A DNA stretch of 32,543 nucleotides from an uncultured bacterium. Its GTDB lineage: Bacteria; Verrucomicrobiota; Kiritimatiellia; RFP12; CAIWXQ01. A program made the position numbers and the translations under genes. A model generated the notes under the pieces. It was not told where the DNA came from, made no database searches, and worked only from the letters and a program-made list of their open reading frames with translations. The stretch is from assembly GCA_903861045.1 (NCBI GenBank), contig CAIOST010000045.1, positions 1 through 32,543 of the forward strand. The letters are read 5' to 3'. Below, in pieces: positions 8,932-14,954 of this stretch. Position 1 is the first letter of the stretch. Every line of letters starts with the position of its first letter.

Positions 8932-10119
8932 TCAATCCACCTTCGCGGCGGCGGCGTTCGTGGTCAACGGCGTATCCACACAGCGCACAAGGTCGCCATC
9001 GGTCAGGAAGCCGACACCCGCGGCCACCACCGGCGTATCCGCCGCCAGCCCGCTCACGATCTCGAGCATCGCCTGACTCCGGCGGCCGATGCCGACTTTG
9101 ACCTGGGCCACGCGTTCCCCCTTCTCGAGACAAAATACGTAGGCAAAGCCATCCCGCAGCAGCACGGCCGACTGCGGCAGCGTCAACACCGGCGCGCGCC
9201 CCAGGTCAAAATCACCGCGCACAAACATCCCGGCCCGCAGCAGCGTGCCCCCCTCTGCCTCACTGGCTGGCGCCAGATCCACATAAACCACGCCATAGCG
9301 GGTTTGCGGGTCAACGGTGGGGCCGACCATGCGTACCCGCCCCGTCACCTGCCCGCCCTGCGGCGTGGTGATGACCACCGGCAGGCCGGGTGACAGCCGC
9401 GCCAACTCCGCCGCGGTTACCTCGGCCCGCCACTCCAGGCGACCGCCCCGGATCAAGCGGAAGAGCTCCTGACCGGGTTGCACGAGCGAACCAACGCTGG
9501 CCGCCCGCGCGGAGATGACGCCATCGTCTGGCGCCACAATACGCGTTTGCACCATACGCAGCAGATCCATCTGCACCCGGGCGCTGGCCGCGGCCACGCG
9601 GGCGCTGGCCATCTGTTCCGCGGCGAGATACTGACAGATCTGCTGACTCGTGATGGCGCCGCTGGGTTGGAGTTGCCGGGCGCGCTCCGCGTTGCCACGG
9701 GCCTCCGCCAAGGCGGCCGCCGCCTCACTCACCAAGGCGTGAGATAGGGCCAACTCGGCGGCCACACTCTCCGAGGCAACTTGCGCCAGAAGATCCCCCC
9801 GCCGCACGCGATCGCCGACGTTTACCAACACATCCGCGAGGCGATAGTTGCTGATCTCGGCGCCGATGACGGCCTCCTGCCACGGGGCCACATTGCCATA
9901 AGCCTCGATGGATTTGGACCATTCCTGCGACTGCGGGCGCACCACCCGCACCGTCAGGGCAGGTTGAGGCGCCGGCGCTGATGGCGCCGCCGCTGGTGCT
10001 GTAGATGTGGCAAGCCACCCCGCTTGGTACGCCACCAGCGCCGCCGCACCGGCTAGCAGCACCGCCACTGCCAGCAGCCAGCGCTCCGCGCCTACCGCTT
10101 TTTTTCGTTTCTCCGCCAT
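8932..10119 (-). CDS. RND efflux membrane-fusion protein (AcrA/HlyD type)
   Basis: I start it at the ATG at 10119 (395 aa; MAEKRKK), with GGGAAG upstream; 15 further in-frame codons lack a good start. A single membrane anchor (about residues 13-32) is followed by an Ala/Pro linker. A barrel-sandwich/lipoyl half-motif (VAPWQEAVIGAEISNYRLAD, VNVGDRVRRGDLLAQV) comes next, then an alpha-helical hairpin rich in Ala/Glu, the second lipoyl half (RIVAPDDGVISARAASVGSL, VQPGQELFRL) and beta-barrel/membrane-proximal domains. It bridges the RND permease to an outer-membrane channel. It is the first gene of the operon and is separated from the permease by one base. Confidence 0.92.
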   Translation of the reverse strand: MAEKRKKAVGAERWLLAVAVLLAGAAALVAYQAGWLATSTAPAAAPSAPAPQPALTVRVVRPQSQEWSKSIEAYGNVAPWQEAVIGAEISNYRLADVLVNVGDRVRRGDLLAQVASESVAAELALSHALVSEAAAALAEARGNAERARQLQPSGAITSQQICQYLAAEQMASARVAAASARVQMDLLRMVQTRIVAPDDGVISARAASVGSLVQPGQELFRLIRGGRLEWRAEVTAAELARLSPGLPVVITTPQGGQVTGRVRMVGPTVDPQTRYGVVYVDLAPASEAEGGTLLRAGMFVRGDFDLGRAPVLTLPQSAVLLRDGFAYVFCLEKGERVAQVKVGIGRRSQAMLEIVSGLAADTPVVAAGVGFLTDGDLVRCVDTPLTTNAAAAKVD

Positions 10120-10242
10120 AAGACCAGCTTCCCGTCCATCCGCGCCCCAGCCGTGATAACACAAGGAAGGCAGACGAAATGATCAAAGCCTGCCGGGGGT
10201 ACCAACAGCGCGGGCCGCAACCAATGCCACCCACGCGCCGGG

Positions 10243-10271
10243 ATGATAGGGCCGGAGAAGCTTGCAGGCAA
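10243..10271 (-). promoter_or_regulatory. sigma70-like promoter for the efflux operon
   Basis: On the minus strand TTGCCT (10271-10266) and TATCAT (10248-10243) are exactly 17 nt apart. The transcript would start near 10236, giving a leader of about 115 nt before the ATG at 10119. No operator dyad was identified. The rest of 10120-10374 shows nothing else. Confidence 0.4.
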
Positions 10272-10374
10272 ACAGGGATGCACCCTTTGCTATCGCGCAT
10301 AAAACATACGCCGCGCCCTAGTCTGCTGGAGCACAGGTGCGTTGGACAAACAGCCTGGCAACCCGATCCGCGCC

Positions 10375-10707
10375 CTACGCCACCACGATCACGCTGTTCA
10401 GCGAACCGTGCTCATTCGGCACCCAATCCTGGCAGTTCGGATCGGCCACCCAAGTGCCATCCACCACGAATTTGTATTCGTAGCGTCCGGCGGCCAGTGC
10501 AATCGTCGTCTGGAAGAGGCCGCTCTTGGCATCGAACTTCAGCACATGCTCATCCGTGCTCCAGCCGTTGAAGGTGCCCGCCACAGAGACGCAAGCGTCC
10601 GCCGGCGCGGCACAGCGCAACACAATGCTCGTCCGCCCCTTGGCAGCAACCCCTGCGACAACCTTCTTCGAACTGCTCTTCACACCCGTCTGCTTTTTGA
10701 TCGCCAT
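10375..10707 (-). CDS. stand-alone glycogen-binding (CBM48/AMPK-beta type) protein
   Basis: 110 aa with a strong ribosome site (AGGAG, 6 nt before ATG at 10707). After a basic N-terminus of about 28 residues, the rest is one CBM48/AMPK1-CBM early-set domain. The motif order is VLRCAAPADACVSVAGTFNG, W, then GRYEYKFVVDGTWVADP and the C-terminal NEHGSLNSVIVV. The family binds alpha-glucans through the conserved Trp and Lys residues. There is no catalytic domain and no signal peptide, so it is probably a cytoplasmic glycogen-associated or regulatory protein. A paralogue at 27970-28296 shares the same domain plan. It is transcribed alone. Confidence 0.85.
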   Translation of the reverse strand: MAIKKQTGVKSSSKKVVAGVAAKGRTSIVLRCAAPADACVSVAGTFNGWSTDEHVLKFDAKSGLFQTTIALAAGRYEYKFVVDGTWVADPNCQDWVPNEHGSLNSVIVVA

Positions 10708-10787
10708 GTTATGCTCCTATATGAACTGATGCTCCAAAACCATGAGGATTATTCTACGTTTAACCTGCTCGCATTTCCACTTATTTT

Positions 10788-11190
10788 TTACCCCCACGAC
10801 GTGGTGTGATTCCAGTTCGTGGAGAAGCAAAAACATCCGTTCTCACCCGGCAGATTCCCGCCTCTCCTGGACACACCGTAGCCAGCTGAGACCACCGCTG
10901 GCATACCCATGCCCATAAGCGGGCCGACAGACGCGTTGTAGCGGTTGTTCACGGGCTTCATGCCTTCCATACGCTCGTAAGGCGGGTTGGCATCCGCGCC
11001 AGCCAGATCGGCATAGGCATCGCCCACCCACCCCCGCGCGAGGTCCGGATGCTGCAGCGCCAGGGTCACAGCCACGCCGAGGCTAACCCGGGGTACTCCA
11101 CTGGGTGACCAGGCCGCTCTTCGGATTGCGCGGCACGCTGTTCCACGCATCGGCGAAGCGTGCGGCCTTCTCCTTGAACCACGCCTGCCA
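10788..11190 (-). pseudogene. degraded coding sequence, not recognised
   Basis: The minus strand keeps protein-like stretches in two frames. One reads WQAWFKEKAARFADAWNSV, ending at a stop near 11082. The other continues about 11090-10860 with GWVGDAYADLAGADANPPYE and a Gly/Met-rich end. The switch of frame near 11090 suggests one decayed gene. It joins abruptly to the transposase remnant at about 11191. I do not recognise the family and propose no function. The segment 10708-10787 is the upstream region of the CBM48 gene, with no clear promoter. Confidence 0.4.
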
Positions 11191-11300
11191 GGCCGGCGGC
11201 CATGCACACAGATCGTCACAACATACCCACCCGGTTGCGCGTAATCATATCCGCGCAACCGGATGGAATGCCGATGGTGGATGGCTGGATTGTAAATCAT
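11191..11300 (-). mobile_element. remnant of the 5' end of a RAYT transposase gene
   Basis: This aligns without gaps to 14843-14952, the first 110 bp of the intact RAYT gene, with 17 differences by hand alignment (about 85% identity). The protein starts MIYNPAIHHRHSIRLRGYDY against MTYDPAIHHRRSIRLRGYDY in the intact copy. Similarity ends at 11191, so the HUH motif and the rest are gone. Its ATG overlaps the stop of GH36 C in an ATGA junction, just as the intact RAYT begins 2 nt after the stop of GH36 A. Confidence 0.75.
11231..11262. repeat. 11-bp perfect hairpin in RAYT remnant
   Basis: CCGGTTGCGCG (11231-11241) and CGCGCAACCGG (11252-11262) are perfect inverted repeats around a 10-nt loop. 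The intact transposase gene has the same hairpin at 14883-14914 with one mismatch. Confidence 0.6.
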
Positions 11301-13819
11301 TGTTTCCTATAAAACACCAGCCTGCTCTCCGGCGCCTTCGCCAGCTCCACGCGCACGCCGCATTCGCAAAGCTCCTTGCCGGTCTGCTTCCAGGTCTTAC
11401 CGGTGTCGGCATCCTGCAGTTCGTACGCCGCGGCTGGATCAAGCCCCTGCAGCCGTAAATCAGCACTGACGAACGGCGCATCCTTGCGGCGGAAGGCCAG
11501 CAGCAGCCCCTCGCCCAGATCCGGCCGGTGCATCTGGAACGCCGCCCAGACATCATAGTCCGGCGAATTGGCCACCAGCGGATAGTAGTCGCCATAGAAG
11601 AGCGGCCGGGCGCGCACGAAATCAGCCAGCATGCGCCGGTGCCAATCCCAGGGATACTGCTCCTCGATCGGGAAACTCTCGTACGGGAAGATCCCGAACT
11701 GCATGGCCGCGCTGAGGCTGCTGCGGAAGTTGTAGGTGTCGCCCGCGCGCCGGCAAGCGCCCAGCACCCCCGTGCCGCTCAGCGGCACCCAGTACGACAG
11801 CCCCATGGTGTGCGTCTGGCCCGGCGTGCTGTCGTTGATCCAGCCGCACTGCCAGTCGCTGCGCCAGAGTGGAATGCTGCGGCTGATCGTCTCGAGGTCA
11901 ATGCGCCGCCCGCCGCTGGCACAGTTGTCGATCACCATGCCCGGCTGACTTGCCAGGATGGCATCCCAGAACTCGTACAGCCCTTCCACATGCCGGATCT
12001 CGGTCATCCCCTGCCGGTCCGGTGCGTCAGCGTTGCGCCAGTACGGCAGCGGATCGAAGTTGAAGTCCTGGCGGTAGAGCTGCACCCCCTGCTCCTGCAT
12101 GAACGTCGTAATGTAGTGGGTCAGCCACTGCCGCGCCTCGGGCAGACCGAGATTGAAGCACAGGTGACTGCCAGGGTTGCGCTCGCCCAGGAACCAGTCC
12201 GGATGCTCGACCGTCAACGGCGTGCCATGGACGGCGCGCTCGGGCTCGAACCAGAGCAGGAACTGCATGCCTGCGGCCTTGGCAGCGTCGCTGACCGACC
12301 GCAGCCCGTGCGGGTGCGCGGCCGGGTTGATGGACCAGTTGCCAACATGAATAGCCCAGTCGCCCGTGAACTCATCGGGCGAATAACTGCTGCTCGGCCC
12401 GTACCAGCCGGCATCAATCCAGTAGTAGTCGTACCCCAGGTTCTGCCGTTTGTAGGCCTCGATCCGGGCGATCTGGTCGTGCGTCTGCATGCCGCCCCAG
12501 TGCGCGACCGTCAGCGGCCCGCGCAGCAGCTCGCCATTCGGTCGCGGCGTGTGATGCGCGAGCACAAAGCGCCGCCACGTATTGTGGCTGGCCTGTGGCT
12601 CGCCGTTCCAAAAGAGCAGCGCGATGCGCGGCGTGCGAATCTCCTCGCCGGGGTGCAGCTTCAAGTGCGTCAGCTCCTGGCCGGCGCAGATCCGGATGCG
12701 GTTGGACAGCGGTCGCGCAAACTCGGCGGCCCATTGACCGCTCCAGCCGATGCCGATGATGACCCCGTTCTTGCCGGTCTGCAGGTTGAAGAACGGCAGC
12801 CAGTCATTGGACGAGCGTCCGCCGCCCGCGGCCATGGCAATCTTCTCGCCGGTAGCCAGCGGGTCGACCCGGTACAGGAAGTCACTCGGCGTACACGGCG
12901 AACCCATGGAGCGACGAAGCAACGCCTGGTCGTCAGCCACCCAGTCCATGTCCAACGGCCGGATGTTCTCGATCAGCGGGGTATCCTGCTTGCCAGTGTT
13001 GCGGAAGCGCATCACCCATTCGACGGCCGGAAAATTGGTGAACGTCTGCATCTCCAGGACACACTCGAGCCCTGTTTCCGGATCGCGCCAGGCAATCTCC
13101 CGGGTCGTAACGTCAGGCTGGCTCTGCATCGTCCGCGTCGTTTTCTTCCACCCGGGAATCAGTTCCGCAGCGGAACGACCGCCATACTGGAACGAAAACG
13201 GCAACCAGTCCTCGGCCAGTATTTCCGTGGAGTAGGCGCTGCCCCCGGTCAGGCGTACCGTCGTGCCGTCGGCCAACTCCACCTCGGCTTCCGCCCAGTC
13301 CGCGTGGGCATAGGCAAACTCCCCCTGCAGCTCGCGGACCTTAAGCAGGAGTTCCATGGTGCCTTCCGCGTTCACATCCACCCGCGCGGGTTGGCTGTCG
13401 ATGCCGAGCTTGGCGCTGCGCCACAACTCGCGGCCGTGGGCCTCGACCGAGAAGAGCAGCCGTTCCGGCGCACCCTGGTTGCCGTAGCTACGGGCCTGCC
13501 CGTTGTTGTCCAAACCGGCCCAGGCGCGGAATGCGCGGATCGGCTGGTTGGTACGAATCAGGATGTCGCTGTCGGCATGGGTGCCCAGACCGTGCTCAAA
13601 GACCTTATCCGCGAGCTTCAGGGGCTCATTCACGATCGAGCGGCCCTTGCGCAACTGCCCCCACCCCTGTCGCAGGCAACGCACAAAAACGGCGTGCGGA
13701 TCGCGTTCCGACTCGCTGATACCGGCCGCCGCCGCGGCCCACTCGCCAGCGAACTGCTGCGCCGCCTCGACGCCATGGGGAATCAAATCAACATCTTTCG
13801 GGAAGCGTGTCTCGTTCAT
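11297..13819 (-). CDS. GH36 alpha-galactosidase-like enzyme with NPCBM domain (copy C)
   Basis: 840 aa; ATG at 13819 with AGGAG 6 nt upstream. Residues about 45-195 form an NPCBM domain (FEHGLGTHADSDI, FSVEAHGRELWRS). A GH36 N-terminal beta-supersandwich follows to about 430, then a TIM barrel with YDYYWIDAGWYG, FLLWFEPERA and YRQDFNFDP. D585 is the likely nucleophile and D655 in LWRSDW the likely acid/base, with IDNCASGGRR between. GH36 enzymes hydrolyse alpha-galactosides or alpha-N-acetylgalactosaminides with retention; the exact substrate cannot be fixed. There is no signal peptide, so it is probably cytoplasmic. It is the last gene of the run and is more divergent than copies A and B. 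Its start is 17 nt after the RAYT-SLOG stop. Confidence 0.9.
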   Translation of the reverse strand: MNETRFPKDVDLIPHGVEAAQQFAGEWAAAAAGISESERDPHAVFVRCLRQGWGQLRKGRSIVNEPLKLADKVFEHGLGTHADSDILIRTNQPIRAFRAWAGLDNNGQARSYGNQGAPERLLFSVEAHGRELWRSAKLGIDSQPARVDVNAEGTMELLLKVRELQGEFAYAHADWAEAEVELADGTTVRLTGGSAYSTEILAEDWLPFSFQYGGRSAAELIPGWKKTTRTMQSQPDVTTREIAWRDPETGLECVLEMQTFTNFPAVEWVMRFRNTGKQDTPLIENIRPLDMDWVADDQALLRRSMGSPCTPSDFLYRVDPLATGEKIAMAAGGGRSSNDWLPFFNLQTGKNGVIIGIGWSGQWAAEFARPLSNRIRICAGQELTHLKLHPGEEIRTPRIALLFWNGEPQASHNTWRRFVLAHHTPRPNGELLRGPLTVAHWGGMQTHDQIARIEAYKRQNLGYDYYWIDAGWYGPSSSYSPDEFTGDWAIHVGNWSINPAAHPHGLRSVSDAAKAAGMQFLLWFEPERAVHGTPLTVEHPDWFLGERNPGSHLCFNLGLPEARQWLTHYITTFMQEQGVQLYRQDFNFDPLPYWRNADAPDRQGMTEIRHVEGLYEFWDAILASQPGMVIDNCASGGRRIDLETISRSIPLWRSDWQCGWINDSTPGQTHTMGLSYWVPLSGTGVLGACRRAGDTYNFRSSLSAAMQFGIFPYESFPIEEQYPWDWHRRMLADFVRARPLFYGDYYPLVANSPDYDVWAAFQMHRPDLGEGLLLAFRRKDAPFVSADLRLQGLDPAAAYELQDADTGKTWKQTGKELCECGVRVELAKAPESRLVFYRKQ

Positions 13820-13836
13820 ATCATCTCCTGTTTGTT

Positions 13837-14952
13837 TTACTGCAAAACCTGAATCGGCTTTTCCGTCTCCATGTCAGCCAGCAGACAGGCCAGCATGCCA
13901 TCCTGGGTCAACCGTCCGACCACCACCCGTTCCGCAACATGCAGCACATACTGATTGCACCACGCCGCGCGCCGGGCGGAGAATGCTGTCACGGTGGCGT
14001 CAAACGGCGACATCACCAGCATCCGCCCGCCGTCGATGGCGCGCTGGATACGTGGAGCAAAGGTCTTCGGAATGCCACGCGCCAGAACCCATACCATCGG
14101 CGTCCCCGCGGCCAGGCAAGCGTCGAAAACCGCCTGTTCCATGGGTGACAGAAACCCGGAGATCACGCAAGAAGGTGTCGGCGTCAAAACCGGCGCGCTC
14201 CGATCGCCGTCGCGCGAGGCCAGGAATGCGGTTTTGGGTAGCTTCAGCAGGTCGGTGTTGCCGACTGTTAACCGTGGCTCGCCGTAACGCACCACATTCG
14301 CGTTCGCGGGATTATTGCAGATATATGCGCGAATATTCGCGAGTGCCGTGTCGGTACGCACGATGATGTCGTAGTAGTTGCGCTGCCATAATTTGCCGTC
14401 GAACCGCGGCCATCCGTGTTGCGTCACGCCGGCAATATATCGCGTCGTGGACAATGTTTTGAAACGATGCACAACGTCGGGTAACGACAACGCGTCCCCC
14501 GTAGGGGCAACCCCCCGTGGTTGCCCCCGTGGTTGCCCATCATCGGGGCACCCACGGGGGGGTGCCGGTTCATCGGGGCACCCACGGGGGGGTGCCGGTT
14601 CATTGGGGCACCCACGGGGGGGTGCCGGTTCATCGGGGCACCCACGGGGGGGTGCCGGTTCATTGGGGCACCCACGGGGGGGTGCCCCTACGTGCACCAC
14701 GCCATGAAAATGGTCCGGCATCACCACGAACGCATCGGCACCCACACCGGGATAATGCGCCGGGATTTCGTTCCATACATCCCGCACCATCCGCCCGGCC
14801 TCGGTCAGCGCCATCCGGCCATTCACCAGCGTGCCGAACAACGGCCGGCGATCCTGCACGCAGATCGTCACAAAATACCAACCCGGTTGCGCGTAATCGT
14901 ATCCACGCAACCGGATCGACCGGCGATGATGTATGGCTGGATCGTAGGTCAT
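13837..14952 (-). CDS. REP-associated tyrosine transposase fused to a DprA/SLOG-like domain
   Basis: 371 aa from the ATG at 14952, 2 nt after the GH36 A stop. Residues 1-225 are a Y1/IS200-like RAYT domain: RRSIRLRGYDYAQPGWYFVT, VVMPDHFHGVVH (HUH pair H81/H83), LPDVVHRFKTLST, LWQRNYYDIIVR and AYICNNPAN, with Y193/Y194 or Y210 as catalytic tyrosine candidates. Between the HUH motif and the next helix lie five copies of a 10-residue repeat (PPRGCPDEPA, residues about 91-140). Residues about 230-371 resemble a DprA/Smf-type SLOG Rossmann domain: LPKTAFLASR, CVISGFLSP, PMVWVLARG, RMLVMSPFDA, ERVVVGRL. RAYTs are single-strand-processing HUH nucleases acting on REP palindromes; SLOG domains bind nucleotides or single-stranded DNA. 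It is inserted in line within a glycosidase operon. The fused arrangement is uncommon as far as I know. Confidence 0.8.
   Translation of the reverse strand: MTYDPAIHHRRSIRLRGYDYAQPGWYFVTICVQDRRPLFGTLVNGRMALTEAGRMVRDVWNEIPAHYPGVGADAFVVMPDHFHGVVHVGAPPRGCPNEPAPPRGCPDEPAPPRGCPNEPAPPRGCPDEPAPPRGCPDDGQPRGQPRGVAPTGDALSLPDVVHRFKTLSTTRYIAGVTQHGWPRFDGKLWQRNYYDIIVRTDTALANIRAYICNNPANANVVRYGEPRLTVGNTDLLKLPKTAFLASRDGDRSAPVLTPTPSCVISGFLSPMEQAVFDACLAAGTPMVWVLARGIPKTFAPRIQRAIDGGRMLVMSPFDATVTAFSARRAAWCNQYVLHVAERVVVGRLTQDGMLACLLADMETEKPIQVLQ
14504..14527. repeat. 9-bp hairpin inside the RAYT gene
   Basis: GGGGCAACC (14504-14512) pairs perfectly with GGTTGCCCC (14519-14527) over a 6-nt loop. It lies next to the 30-bp palindromic array. 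GTAGGGGCA here and TGCCCCTAC at the far end of the array (about 14683-14691) are inverted copies that bracket the whole block. Confidence 0.7.
14541..14686. repeat. five tandem 30-bp palindromic repeats inside the RAYT gene
   Basis: Five units with exact 30-bp period have cores at 14545-14566, 14575-14596, 14605-14626, 14635-14656 and 14665-14686. Each core holds the inverted repeat GGCACCC / GGGTGCC with a 6-nt loop. Units differ only by C/T at one position, which switches Asp and Asn in the protein. The period is a multiple of three, so the frame stays open. Confidence 0.9.
14883..14914. repeat. subterminal hairpin at the 5' end of the RAYT gene
   Basis: CCGGTTGCGCG (14883-14893) and CACGCAACCGG (14904-14914) pair except for one position, with a 10-nt loop, about 40 bp inside the start codon. 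The position recalls the subterminal hairpins recognised by IS200/IS605 transposases, but it also encodes RLRGYDYAQPG. Confidence 0.5.
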
Positions 14953-14954
14953 CT

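Noticed and set aside
11528-13852. Long plus-strand open frame of 774 codons opposite GH36 C
   Set aside because: It is an antisense shadow of a clear GH36 gene in GC-rich DNA; its translation is rich in Arg/His/Pro and shows no domain. The same holds for 16014-17318 and 20498-21931 (+).
14541-14686. Regular 30-bp repeats that resemble a CRISPR array
   Set aside because: The repeats are directly adjacent without unique spacers, are in frame within a transposase gene, and no cas gene is present.
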